A DNA stretch of 64,000 bases from Planctomycetota bacterium (lineage in GTDB: Bacteria; Planctomycetota; SZUA-567; H5-PLA8). The notes beneath the pieces are model-generated. The model saw only the letters and a program-made list of their open reading frames with translations. It was not told where the DNA came from and did not search any database. Shown piece by piece: positions 7,705 to 17,653 of the stretch; the stretch's first letter is position 1; every line of letters begins with the position of its first letter. The stretch spans positions 124,001 to 188,000 of the forward strand of contig JAOSKN010000003.1 in NCBI GenBank assembly GCA_027493525.1, written 5' to 3'. The position numbers and the translations under genes are program-made.

Positions 7705-10700
7705 TTATCTTCCAGTCACTATGGAACGCTCACATTCAAAGTCATCAAATCCCTTCCTCTTGCATAGTACGTAGCATTGGCTTCGTCCTGTAGTCATTCC
7801 CAATTGCCAAACACCCTTAGGAGTTGTGTTCCAAATACACTTGCAATTGCAGCGAGTAGTCACGCAACCATAAATCAGGCCGCTGTCGTCTGGCTCCTCA
7901 TCCCTCACCGGGCAAGGACATGCCTTCTCTACGAACTTAAAAATAATCCAGCAGTGCTCTCTCGTTACAGCGCCTCCCATACCCGGCCCTACGGATATCC
8001 CCACGCCTTGAGGATCCGCAACACTTTCACCACCAGCATAGACTCCTCCAAGTACTCCCAAAGCGCCACTACCCTGAACAACATCGTACCCTGATTTATG
8101 AAAGTCTTTAACACACCCCTTCCAAGCCATTAAACCAACGCCTAATGCACCGCCGAATCCAGGTCGTCCACCAACCGCCATGCCCCATCCACCGCATGCA
8201 ATCAGCGCAAAGTTTCCACACTGATCGGTGCATAAGTTGAGGTTTCCCGATACTCCTCCAGGGCCAACTCCTCCGAAGCCGCCCATAAAAACACACGTAG
8301 TTATGTTTCCAACTGGATCTACGTTTAGTGTAGGTCGATTATATACATATTCGTACACATTAATTCCACCTTTATACCCTATTGGATCCCTGCTCACGAA
8401 CCTCCCCAACTCCGCCGAGTAATACCGGTTCTTGTAGTACATCAACCCCGTCTCTGGATCCAAGCGCTGGCCCGTGTAGAAGAAGGGATTCCCGATCGCC
8501 GTCGCACTTCCGGTCACGTCGTCCGACGTGAACCACGTGCTGTCCGTCCCCGCGCCCGTGATGACCGTCGCCTTGCCGTAGGCGTCGTAGCTCTTCACCG
8601 GCTCGACGATCGCGCCGCTCTGGTTCGTGATCGCGTGGACCGAGTACAGGTGGTTGGTGTGGTAGTAGTATTTCGTCCCGGTCGAGTTCCGCATCATCAG
8701 CACTTCGTCGAGATAGGCCCCAAACACAAACAACCGATCCGGCGCGCTCGCCGCCGCGCCGTTGTCGTACTCCGAGATGCAGCGCCAGCCGTCGTAGACG
8801 AAGACGGTCGAATTCTCGTCGAAGGTCTTCTTCACACGCCGGCGGAACGCATCGTAGACGTACTCCGCCGTCTCTTCGCCGACCGTCGCCGAGGCCATCA
8901 GGTTCTCGAAGTCCCACGTGTACGTCTGCCCGTTGGAATGGGCGGTCAGATTTCCCTTCAAATCGTAGCTCAGCGAAGCAGCGTCGATCGCCGTCAGTTC
9001 GTGGACCGAATTATGCGTCCGCGTCTGGGAACTGCCGCCGTTCGTGAACTGATCCCAGTCGCCCACCAAACTGAGTTGCCACGCCTGATTGTTTCCGCTC
9101 CCGTTGCGCTGGAAGTCCACCAAGCGGTCTTCCGGATCGTAGTCGTAATCCTGGTCGTCGGTCGTGTTGTGCGTGCTGCCCTGTGTCAGCGGGTTCTTGT
9201 TCGCGTCGAACGTATAGGTGAAGTCCGTCACGTTCGGCGTGGCGATCTCCACGATCCGGTTATCGCCCCGGTAGGTCCGCGTCTCGACCTTGGAGTTCCC
9301 AAACGTCAGCGTCGTCCGCCGCATCCCCAGGTCGTAGGCGAACGTGCCCACGTTCGAGCCGTCGTACTTGATGTTGCTGAACTGGTCGCGGTTGGTGTAC
9401 GTCTGCGCCACGACCTTCCCGTTCGGATACGTAATGCTCGTGCGCCGGTCGGCGGCGTCGTAGGCCGAAGTCGTCGTGTAGGCCGTCGCGTCCACGGTCA
9501 AGGTCTCGCCGGTCATCCGCCCGCCGTCGTCGTAGGTCCGCTCCACCAAGGTATCGTACCGCCCGCACTCGGCGGAAGTCAACCGGCTCGCCTTGTCGTA
9601 GGTGAAGAGGTCCTCCGAGGTATCCGGGTACGTCCGCCGGATCAGCCGGTCCACCCGGTCGTACTCGTACTCCGTCAACTCCTCCTTCTGGTCCAGCCGG
9701 AAGGCCATCCGCCCCCGCGCGTCGTACCCGAAGGCCACGAGTTCATTATTCCCCGGCAGGCTGTGGCCGGGATAGACCTCCTCCACCTTCAGGTTCCGCG
9801 GATCGTAAGTAAACGTCGTTGTCGATTCCTCCGCGTCGGTCAGCGCGGTCAGGTTCGAGTTCTCGTCGTACGCCCAGACCGTCACCCCCTCGTTTCTATC
9901 CGTGCAGCTTACCTTGCGGTCCCGAGCGTCGTATTCGCACGTGGTCACCTGGGTCTTGGCGTCCGTCGTCTCGACCAGGTTGTTGTGGTTGTCGTAGGCG
10001 TACTCCACCGCGTCGCCCGTCGCGTTCCCTTCGCCGTCCACGCTCAAGGTGTCCGTGCAGAGAATCTCCCGGTCCCGCGCGTCGTAGACGCAATCCTCGC
10101 CCACGCCGTTCGGGTCGCGCAGCCTGACGCGGTTGGAATTGGCGTCGTAGGCGTAGGCCGTCGCGCGGCTCTCCGCGTCCACCGTCGAGAGCGTCCGCCC
10201 GAGCCCGTCCACCCGCGTCTTCGCCGTGTGGCTCAGCCCGTCGTAAAACGTCGTCTGCAGGACGCTCCCCTGCGCGCCCGGCGTGCCGCTCGCCATCGCG
10301 TCGTAGACGATCCTGCGCGCGTTCCCGTTCCCGTCGATCGTCTTCACCAGCCGCCCCAACCCGTCGAAGACGCGCACCGTCTTCTCGCCTTCGGGGTTGG
10401 TCTCCTCCACCGCCGAGCCCACCGACCCTTCGCCCAGGCTCAAGTCCGTCAGGTACGCCGCGTAGGTCGCGTCCAGGCCGTCGCTGTCCGTCAGGTCCTC
10501 GTCGTAGGCCCACGTGGTCGTCAGGCCGTCCGTCGCGTTCGTCCCGTGCGTGCCGGCGATGGGCGGGTCGTTCTTGGCCACGTACCCCAGCTCGATCAGC
10601 CAGACCGTCCGCGCGACCGGGCGCATCCGCGCGTCGTAGCGCGTGGTGGCCTCGTTCAGCGTCGTCTCGGGATCGTGGTACACCGCGTCGGCGGTCTGCG

Positions 10701-12610
10701 GGTCCTGCGGGAATTCCGACCAGTCCGCCGAGGTGAATTCGTGCACGAGCAGGTTCCGGCTGTCGCGGTTGCCGATCGACGCCGCGCGGGTCTCGGCGGT
10801 GCCCGAATCGGCGTCCGCGTCGGCCTCCGGCTGCGCCTCGACCTTGTGGAAGCCGCAGCAGCGGCTCCAGAGCGTCGTCCACGTCTCCCCGCGCGCGTCG
10901 ATGCGGTCCTTGCGCCGCCGGTCGAGCCAGTAGGTATAGCTCTCGGTCGCCTCCTCGCCGCGCCCGAAGGCCTCCGTCGCGCTCTTCAAGAGATTCCGCC
11001 CGGTGTAGGCGTACTTCGAGATGAAATCGCCTTCCGCGCCGGCCTCGAAACTCCCGTCGCCCTGCTGCGCGAAGCTCCGCGGCAGCTTCGCCTCCGTGCG
11101 GTTGCCCTGGAGGTCGTAGGCGTATTCCGTCCGCGCGCCGATCCCGGTGACCTCGAACTGCGCCTCGCCCGGATCGTATTCGCGCGCCGCCTCGACGGCC
11201 GCGGTCAGCCGCCCGCGCGAGTCGTACTCGTAGGCATCCTCGATCCCGCGCCCGTCCACGCGCGTGAGCGTCTGCCCTTCGGCGTCGTACGTGCGGTCCT
11301 CGATCGTGAACTTGGCGTTGGCCGAGAGGTCGCGCGCCATCGTCGCGATCGTCTCGCTGCCGGTCCCGCTGGGCGTGCTCTCGGTCACGGTCCGCAGCAG
11401 GTACGGGTCGGAGGCCGCGTAGACGTAATGCGTGCGCCGCCCGTAGCGGTCGGTGACGCGCGTGACCTCGTTCTTGGTGAAGGTCGTCGTGGTCGTCAGG
11501 AGCTTGGGCGTCCCGCCGGTCCCCGAGCGGTTCGGCTGCACGATCTCCTTGAGCCGCCGGTTGCGGTAGTCGTAGGTGTAGGTCGTCGTGTTCCCGCGGG
11601 GGGGGGGGGGCCCCCGGCCGGGGCCGCCCCCGCCGGGGGAACAAAAAAAGAGGGGGGGGGGCTGGCGGCCTCGTCGGCGGCCGTGACCCGTTCGGTCAGC
11701 CGCCCGGAGTCGTCGTAGGCGAAGGTCGTCGTGTGCCCCAGCCGGTCGGTCTGCTCGGCCAGCAGGTTGGCGTCCGCGCCGGTCCCGTAGGTGAACGTCT
11801 CCGTCGTCGTGTCGTTGTAGGTGATCTCGACGACCCGGTTGCGCTCGTCGTAGGCGTAGCTTGTCACGCGCTCCTCGGCGTCGGTCGTCTCCGTCAGGCG
11901 CCCGGCGGCGTCGAATGCGTACTCGGTCTCGGCGCGCGCGCCTTCCTCCTCGTCCGGCGGCTCGATGACCTTCGTCAGGTAATTGTTGGCGTCGTACTCG
12001 TAATCGGTCTCGTTCCCGTTGGCGTCGGTGGCGGCTTCTTGAGCAGGAACTTGTTGGCGTGCTCGGCGGGGAAATACTCCCACGCCCAGGTCGCCGTCTC
12101 GGCGGTGGTCTCCACGGAGTCCCCGTCCCAGACCAGCCCCGTGGTCTTCGTGAGCATGTGCCCCTGCGCGTCGTAGGTGTACTCGGTGACGCGGTCGATC
12201 CGGTCGATGTGCCGGGTGACCTGGTTGAAGCCGTTGTACGCGAACGTCTCGAAGGTCGTGTCGGGGTAGGTGATCTTCGTGATGCGCCCGGCCGCGTTGT
12301 ACTCGTAATCGCGCTGCCGCCCGGTGCGGTCCTTGATGAACGTCGGCTGGTTGCGGTACCACGCCTGGTAGTCGTTCGTGCTCGGGAAATTCTGCAGGTT
12401 GAAGGCGGATTCCAGGCTCTTGGTCACGCTGTCGTACGTGATGTCCGAGACCCCGTCGTCGGCGATCGACCAGCTCGTCGCGTACTTGGCCTCCTGCCCG
12501 GCGTAGACGTGCTTCATCGCGCCGTTGCCCTCGAAGACGATGGCGCGCGTGTACACGGGATCCGGCAGGTTCAGGTAGCTGACCTCGCCGTCGCCGTTGA
12601 CGATCATCCG
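7705..12610 (-). pseudogene. Rhs/YD-repeat protein B with two frame breaks
   Basis: A very long YD-repeat gene, transcribed leftward. It is open from 11541 to 7705 (1278 residues). Further YD repeats lie upstream in a second frame (about 11665-12030) and a third (about 12040-12610, MIVNGDGEVSYLNLPDPVYT). A one-base loss near 12034 and the abnormal tract 11595-11663 break the frame. The core ends with GRFVSRDPIGYKGG, followed by a Gly-rich tip (about 200 residues) with several Cys pairs (CPCPVRDEE, CNCKCIWN). The tip resembles no known toxin and differs wholly from tip A. If the breaks are sequencing errors this is one cell-surface or secreted protein of about 1620 residues. No signal peptide is seen because the 5' end is lost at the junction near 12610. 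Confidence 0.75.
11595..11663. other. Low-complexity G/C tract, probable artefact
   Basis: A run of about 13 G, then a C/G-only stretch with mirror-like ccggccggggcc blocks, a run of A, and another run of 10 G. It replaces normal YD-repeat codons and breaks the frame. No coding or known structural role is evident. Most likely a sequencing or assembly error. Confidence 0.6.
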
Positions 12611-12787
12611 CGCGACGCATTGCGCGGCATGGTCCACCGCCGGGCCTCCGCCGGCGAGATCCGGAAAGCCGCCATTGAACAGGGCATGCTGACCCTTCGG
12701 CAGGACGGGCTGCGCAAGGCCGCGGCGGGGATCACCACGCTCCCCGAAGTCCGCGCCGTCACGCAAGCCGTCCGGGAGGGCGTCTGA
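12611..12787 (+). pseudogene. gspE: GspE C-terminal fragment (type II secretion ATPase)
   Basis: The last ~59 codons of the type II secretion traffic ATPase: GEIRKAAIEQGMLTL followed by LRKAAAGITTLPEVRAV, a signature of the GspE/PilB C-terminus. The stop is at 12785-12787, immediately followed by the gspF ATG, as in normal gsp operons. The rest of gspE, including Walker A and B, is missing. The sequence to the left is the 5' region of Rhs gene B on the opposite strand. Either a real rearrangement or a contig mis-join. Confidence 0.8.
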
Positions 12788-14008
12788 ATGGCGCTCTTCC
12801 GCTACGTCGCCCTGGACGCCCACGGCCGCACGGTCAAGGGCACCGCCGACGCTGGAACGCCCGCCGAGATCCGGGCCGCGCTCCGCTCCCAGGGCCTGCA
12901 TACGACGCGCCTGGAACCGTTCGTTCGCACGACTTCCAGAGGTCCGGTTCACCTGCCGGACTGGCTGGCCTCGGGCGGCAGACAACTCGACCGGCTGGCG
13001 GCCTTCTCCCGGCAACTGGCCATGTTGCTCAAGGCGGGACTACCGCTGGCGCAAGCACTGGATGTGCTGGGCCGCCAACTCGAAGAGCGCTGCCTGCGCG
13101 AACTGGCCCAGGACCTGGCCGTGCGCGTCCGCGAAGGCGATTCGCTGGATGCGGCCCTGGCCGCGCACCCGCGCGCCTTCCCCAAGCTCTTCGTCGCCGT
13201 GGCCCGGGCCGGCGCGGCCTCGGGTCAACTGGGACCGGTCCTGTCCACCATGGCCGCCTTCTACACCCGCAAGAAACGCCTGCGCGACAAGGTCGTCTCG
13301 GCCCTGACCTATCCGGCCCTGATGTGCGGCATCGGCTTCCTGGTCCTGGCCTTCCTGATGGCCTTCGTCGTCCCCAAGGTCACCGCCGTGCTGCTGGAAC
13401 AGCAACGCGTCCTGCCCTGGCCCACGGAGGTCCTGCTGGCCCTGAGCGGCCTGATCCAGGACTACTGGTGGGCGCTCCTGCTGGGCATGGGATGGCTGGG
13501 TTGGATTTTCAGCGTGCTGCTGCGCTCCGAGCGGGGCCGGCGCGGACTGGACCGCATCCTGTTGGCCGTGCCGGTGATCGGCGAGCTGCTGCGCAAGCAG
13601 GCGATCGCGCACTGGGCCGACACGATGAGCCATCTGCTCGCCAGCGGACTCCCGGCCGCGCAAGCCCTGTCCATCGCGCATGAAGCCTTGGGCAATCGCG
13701 TCCTGGCCGCGGACCTCTCGCAGTTGGAGCGGCGCATCCTCGAAGGCCAGAGCCTGTCGGAGGCTCTCAAGGCCAGCGCCTTCCTGCCCCCGGCCGTCGG
13801 CTTCGCCGCCGGCGTCGGCGAGGAGTCGGGCGACCTGGCCGGCGTGCTACGCGAGATCGCCGAAGGGTACCACGAGGAAGTCGGCCTCGTGGCCGGCCGG
13901 CTCACCGACCTGGTCAACCCGATCCTGATCGTGGTCCTGGGTCTGCTGGTCGGCTTCATCGTGGCGGCGATCCTGCTGCCCATCACGGACTTCAGCCAGG
14001 TGCAGTAG
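12788..14008 (+). CDS. gspF: Type II secretion inner-membrane platform protein GspF
   Basis: 406 residues, the usual length. GspF is the polytopic platform that couples the GspE ATPase to the pseudopilus. Two T2SSF domains are visible (about 70-190 and 270-395), with the typical FSRQLAMLLKAGLPLAQALD and WADTMSHLLASGLPAAQALS motifs. Hydrophobic spans lie near 170-190, 220-240 and 375-400. An N-terminal FRYVALDAHGRTVKGT segment matches the family start. It follows the gspE stop directly. GspG starts 30 bp downstream with a strong ribosome site, so the genes form one operon. Confidence 0.95.
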   Translation: MALFRYVALDAHGRTVKGTADAGTPAEIRAALRSQGLHTTRLEPFVRTTSRGPVHLPDWLASGGRQLDRLAAFSRQLAMLLKAGLPLAQALDVLGRQLEERCLRELAQDLAVRVREGDSLDAALAAHPRAFPKLFVAVARAGAASGQLGPVLSTMAAFYTRKKRLRDKVVSALTYPALMCGIGFLVLAFLMAFVVPKVTAVLLEQQRVLPWPTEVLLALSGLIQDYWWALLLGMGWLGWIFSVLLRSERGRRGLDRILLAVPVIGELLRKQAIAHWADTMSHLLASGLPAAQALSIAHEALGNRVLAADLSQLERRILEGQSLSEALKASAFLPPAVGFAAGVGEESGDLAGVLREIAEGYHEEVGLVAGRLTDLVNPILIVVLGLLVGFIVAAILLPITDFSQVQ

Positions 14009-14038
14009 CGAGCCTATATAGAAGGAGGGATTTCATCC

Positions 14039-14479
14039 GTGAGACCCCCACAACGCCCTAAGAAGCGCCGGTGCCAAGGCTTTACGCTGGTGGAATTGAT
14101 CGTCGTCGTGGCCATCATCGGCGTGCTCTCGACGGTCGTGATCGTGCGCTACAGCGGCAAGACCGACCAGGCCAAGGTCGCCGCCGCCAAGGCCCAGATT
14201 GCCCAGTTGGAAGGGGCCGTCATCGAGTTCCAGGCCCATCAGAGCCGGCTCCCGGAATCATTGAACGAACTGGTGGACCGGCCCTCCGGAAACAGCGACT
14301 GGCCGGAGGGTGGGTTCCTGAAGGGCAAGAAAGTCCCCAAGGATCCTTGGGGCCACGAGTACCTTTACCGCGTCGAAGGCGCGGAGTTCGTCATCACCTG
14401 CCTGGGCGCCGACGGGCACGAGGGCGGCGCCGGCGTCGCGCGCGACCTAACCAACCTGAATCTGGACGACCGCGAATGA
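14039..14479 (+). CDS. gspG: Type II secretion major pseudopilin GspG
   Basis: 146 residues. The GTG start at 14039 is chosen because gaaggaggg lies about 10 bp upstream and a short basic leader follows. The prepilin motif is Gly14 before FTLVELIVVVAIIGVL, with the invariant Glu at +5. The C-terminal part (DPWGHEYLYR ... FVITCLGADGHEGG) is the standard GspG domain with the calcium-site region. It forms the main shaft of the periplasmic pseudopilus that pushes folded exoproteins through the outer-membrane secretin. The gene overlaps gspH by 4 bp (ATGA). Confidence 0.95.
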   Translation: MRPPQRPKKRRCQGFTLVELIVVVAIIGVLSTVVIVRYSGKTDQAKVAAAKAQIAQLEGAVIEFQAHQSRLPESLNELVDRPSGNSDWPEGGFLKGKKVPKDPWGHEYLYRVEGAEFVITCLGADGHEGGAGVARDLTNLNLDDRE

Positions 14480-14955
14480 GACCCGTTCGCCGCGGCTTCA
14501 CGCTGATCGAACTGGTCGTCGTCCTGGCCCTCGTCGTTGTGGTCATGGGCCTGGTGATCGTGCGCTTCGACCTCGGCAGCCCGCGGCAGCAAACGGTACG
14601 TGAGGCCCGCGCCCTGGCCAACCTGATCGGGAACTACCGGGAACGCGCCAAGGTTGAAGACGCTATCTACGCCTTGCGCCTGGATGCCGAGGACGGCCGC
14701 TGCTCTGTCTACCGTCTGACCGAGAAGCGCCTGGATCCCGATCGTTCACCCGCGCCAATCTACACCCACGCCTTGCCCGGCCCGCTGCGCTTCCGGTCCA
14801 TTCAAACCGGCAACGACAGCCCCAGGCTCGCGGTGCTCTACTTCGACGCGCGCGGCATCGTGCCGCCGACCGTCGTGGACCTGGTCCATCGCGAAGGTCC
14901 GCGCGTCCGCCTGCGCCTCGACCCGCTCGATACCGAGGTCGCCCTCGATGAATAA
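14476..14955 (+). CDS. gspH: Type II secretion minor pseudopilin GspH
   Basis: 159 residues, translationally coupled to gspG. The leader MRPVRRG is followed by FTLIELVVVLALVVVVMGLV, the cleavage site and hydrophobic helix of class III prepilins. The globular part (LANLIGNYRERAKVEDAIYALRLD ... VDLVHREGPRVRLRL) fits GspH, which sits near the pseudopilus tip. It overlaps gspI by 8 bp. Confidence 0.85.
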   Translation: MRPVRRGFTLIELVVVLALVVVVMGLVIVRFDLGSPRQQTVREARALANLIGNYRERAKVEDAIYALRLDAEDGRCSVYRLTEKRLDPDRSPAPIYTHALPGPLRFRSIQTGNDSPRLAVLYFDARGIVPPTVVDLVHREGPRVRLRLDPLDTEVALDE

Positions 14956-15346
14956 GAGACGCCTCTCGGCCTTCACGCTGGTCGAAGTCATCGTCGCCCT
15001 GGGCATCGCGGCCACCGCGCTGATCCTGCTCGTCTCGGCCAACCATGAATCCCTGCGCCGCAGCCTGCGCGCCGGCGAGGGACTGCGCCTGGGCCTCGCC
15101 CTGGAATCCAAGCTCGACGAGATCCGCCTGGGGCTGGAGCAGTCAGGAACGGGACCATTCGAGGGGCTGCCGGGGTACTCCTGGCGGCTGGAACGTCGCC
15201 GCGAGACCTCGGTCGCGCTCAAGGGCCTGGAACGCCTGACCCTTGCGGCGCTGGACCGGCAGGATCGAACTCTTATGTCCCTGGAGACGCTCGTCTGGAC
15301 CCCGCCGGCGCCAACGACGGAGGAGCCTCGCGATGCGCCCCGTTAG
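14948..15346 (+). CDS. gspI: Type II secretion minor pseudopilin GspI
   Basis: 132 residues with leader MNKRRLSA followed by FTLVEVIVALGIAATALILL. The residue before the cleavage point is Ala rather than the usual Gly. Prepilin peptidase often tolerates Ala, but it is unlike the sister pseudopilins here. The C-terminal domain (GYSWRLERR ... LTLAALDRQD) fits GspI, part of the tip complex with GspJ and GspK. It overlaps gspJ by 14 bp. Confidence 0.85.
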   Translation: MNKRRLSAFTLVEVIVALGIAATALILLVSANHESLRRSLRAGEGLRLGLALESKLDEIRLGLEQSGTGPFEGLPGYSWRLERRRETSVALKGLERLTLAALDRQDRTLMSLETLVWTPPAPTTEEPRDAPR

Positions 15347-15920
15347 AAGAAAAATGCTCCCGGGCGCAAGCCATGGCTTCACCCTGATCGAAGTCATTCT
15401 GGCCATCGCGCTCTCGGTCCTGATCGTCTTCGCCGTGGCCCGAGTCACGCAGTCCAGCCTCTCCACGGCACGGACGGTCAAGCAGGCCTCGGCCACCGAC
15501 ATGCGCGTCGCGACGGCCTTGAACATCCTTAAACGCGACCTCCAGGGCTGGTATCAGCCCAAGGCGAACCCACATGACCCGGCCAGCCGCCCACCCGCAT
15601 GGCCCGAGAGCGGAGAACTCCTCCTGAGCTTCGCGACGCTGGCGGACAGCCTCGCGGTGGATTCGGGGCGGGAGTCCGCGTCCAGCGTGACCCGCAGCAT
15701 CGCGCACGTGTCCTACCTCGTTCAACCCCGCGGCTCCGGATTCGACCTGGTCCGGCGAGAGGACGCCTCGCCCGGCGGCATCACGCTCCTGACTGCGCCC
15801 GGCAAGCCAACATTGGACTTCAATGACGGCGCGAAATGGGTCGAACGCTGGCCCAGGCAGGACCGGCCCGTGGCCTTGCGCCTGCGCCTGGAGGATCGGA
15901 CCTGGATCTGGGAATTATAA
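15333..15920 (+). CDS. gspJ: Type II secretion minor pseudopilin GspJ
   Basis: 195 residues from the ATG at 15333 (an inner ATG at 15354 is possible). The prepilin site is SHG before FTLIEVILAIALSVLIVFAV. The region from about 60 (ATALNILKRDLQGWYQP) to the end (LRLRLEDRTWIWEL) matches GspJ. The operon stops here. No gspK, gspL or gspM follows, so the remaining genes must lie elsewhere or have been lost at the remnant-rich boundary to the right. Confidence 0.85.
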   Translation: MRPVRRKMLPGASHGFTLIEVILAIALSVLIVFAVARVTQSSLSTARTVKQASATDMRVATALNILKRDLQGWYQPKANPHDPASRPPAWPESGELLLSFATLADSLAVDSGRESASSVTRSIAHVSYLVQPRGSGFDLVRREDASPGGITLLTAPGKPTLDFNDGAKWVERWPRQDRPVALRLRLEDRTWIWEL

Positions 15921-16253
15921 GGGCGAACCTGCATCGAAGTCGTTGGAACTTGGCTGTGCCTGGGGTCTGCCGGACCGCTTTCTTCTCCTGCGACACCTTC
16001 CGCCTCTCAAGCTTCTCCCTGACCATATCGCGAATAAGCTTGCGCGGAGCCAGCAGTCGCGCTCGGCTCAGGAGAAGCGCCTCATGGGATTCCTCGGCTG
16101 CCGGTACGTGCGCTCCTCCGACATGCCTGCGCCCACCTGTTGATCCCTTAACCTAACTGGCCGTTGTCCATTTCGCGATGAACCAGACAGAATCTCACCC
16201 CGGAAGAATGCCGCCCAATGCCAACCAGGTTTGAGGGACCACCGCCACCTTCC
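15921..16253. other. No clear gene; possible remnants
   Basis: About 330 bp between gspJ and a hydrolase fragment. On the reverse strand a short Arg/Lys-rich open stretch (RARLLAPRKLIRDMVREKL, about 15990-16080) looks coding-like but has no start and matches nothing I recognise. No terminator hairpin was seen after gspJ. Confidence 0.4.
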
Positions 16254-16730
16254 TTACAGATTCAGCCTCCCCGCATAAGTGCGCTCTACTACGAAGTCTC
16301 CAACCTCGTGTCCCGGAGCGCCGGACAGGAATTCAGTCCGGTTGCCGATTCCGTCCGTCGAACCCTGCGTTCCCCGGTACTCGATGCCAACCTTGCGGCC
16401 ATCCAGGACGACCCACCGCACGAGGATGACGCTGTGCCCGGAGCCGCCATGCCAGAGCCGGATGAAGTCGCCTGGCTGTGCGTCCATGAGGTGACACTGG
16501 AAATCCGAGCCGAACTGCCGGAAGGGGCTACCGAGAAGACCATCCGGGACGTCACGGAGAACTGCCGCACGCTGCGCTTCGACACGTTCGGGTTCGAGGA
16601 TCAAGACGAACCCCGACGGGACCAAGTTCAAGGCCTTCAAGTTATCCGACTTGCCGGCAGGGTTCGTCCTGGGGATGGCGGACCAGTTGGAATCGGTCTT
16701 GACCCATGAGCAGGAAGAAGCAAAGACGGA
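16254..16730 (-). pseudogene. NlpC/CHAP-like secreted hydrolase fragment
   Basis: Reverse-strand coding from about 16730 to the stop at 16254. It contains MDAQPGDFIRLWHGGSGHSV, followed by ILVRWVVLDGRKVGIEYRG and TQGSTDGIGNRTEF. The GDF-xx-W-xxxx-SGHSV pattern with a following strand is what one sees in NlpC/P60- and CHAP-like cell-wall hydrolase folds. The catalytic Cys region would be upstream and is missing. Upstream, an in-frame TAG near 16737 and the start of IS21 material cut the gene. Assignment is by motif only. Confidence 0.5.
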
Positions 16731-17275
16731 AGCCTAACATGTCCATCCTATCCCCCTTGGCCCTGGGGGTTCGTCCCCCTGCGCGGCCCCCTATGGCCGA
16801 ATGGTGCGCAGACAACCTGCGCTTCGGTTCCCTCAGCGGGGTGGGCAAGTCGCACTTGGCGGTGGCCTTGGCCCGGGAGGCGTGCCGGCGCGGCAAGCGG
16901 GTGAAGTTCTTCACGGCGACCGGCCTGGCGACGGCCTATATCGAGGCGCGGGCCGAGCGTGAGACGCGCCGGCTGGAGAAGTTCATCCAGAACCGGCACG
17001 TGATCGTCGTGGACGAACTGGGCTACGTCCCGCTGGGCCAGGGTGGCCCCGAGCATCTCTTCGGGTTCTTCAGCCAGTGCTACGAGCGGACCAGCGTGAT
17101 CGTCACGACGAACCTGCCGTTCAACGAGTGGCCGCAGGTCTTCGGCGACGAGCGCCTGACGGGCGCGCTGCTGGATCGCCTCACCCACCACGTCCACGTC
17201 GTCGAGATCCAAGGCGACAGCTACCGGTTGAAGGACAGCCTCAAGAAACGAGAGGGTAAGAAGAAGGACGCTTGA
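16706..17275 (+). pseudogene. istB: IstB-like ATPase of an IS21-type element, 5' truncated
   Basis: From about 16830 the frame encodes an IstB/DnaC-like AAA+ ATPase, the transposition helper of IS21 elements. Motifs are GVGKSHLAVALAREACRRGK (Walker A), HVIVVDELGYVPLG (Walker B) and VIVTTNLPFNEWPQVFGDE (sensor), ending HHVHVVEIQGDSYRLK. The N-terminal ~95 residues are replaced by unrelated sequence, so the first part of the open frame is not IstB. No IstA is present. A truncated relic of an IS21 insertion whose right end lies just downstream. Confidence 0.8.
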
Positions 17276-17653
17276 ACCTGCCACGCATCGCATAGGGAGA
17301 CATTAGGACTTGTCGGCGTCTACGGGAGACGCCATTCTTTAAGGTCCAGGTGGTCCCCATTTGGGCCCTCAACCGGTCCCCTTTTGCGTGCGCATCACCA
17401 CCATTCTCCACTGGGAGCATGAGGGCAAGGGCAGGCAGTTGGAAGTGCGCATACCAGCTATCTATTTTCTAGATAAGACCGAGGACGAGTTGGCAGCATT
17501 GAAGGCAGCAAAGAAGACGACCTGTGGAATGCTGAATGGCTTTGAGGTCTGAGTCCATGCCGCGATGAAGGTCTGTGCTGAGCCCTGTAATGCGATGACC
17601 TCAATGAAGACAGCCCAAGATGGGCCGACTCCCGAAGTGGAAGAATGCTAATA
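17276..17653. other. IS21 right-end remnant and unassigned DNA
   Basis: The segment 17346-17390 (ggtggtccccatttgggcc ... ccccttttgcgtgc) resembles the terminal repeat region of IS21 elements that follows istB. The rest, up to the VWA stop at 17654, contains only a 63-codon frame that I do not consider a gene. No terminator for the convergent VWA operon was identified with confidence. Confidence 0.45.

Noticed and set aside
16218..16709. 163-codon plus-strand frame
   Set aside because: The opposite strand encodes the recognisable GDFIRLW ... SGHSV hydrolase-like sequence. The plus frame is its shadow.
17361..17552. 63-codon frame after istB
   Set aside because: Lies over the IS21 end repeat, has no ribosome site and no family. 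Likely chance.
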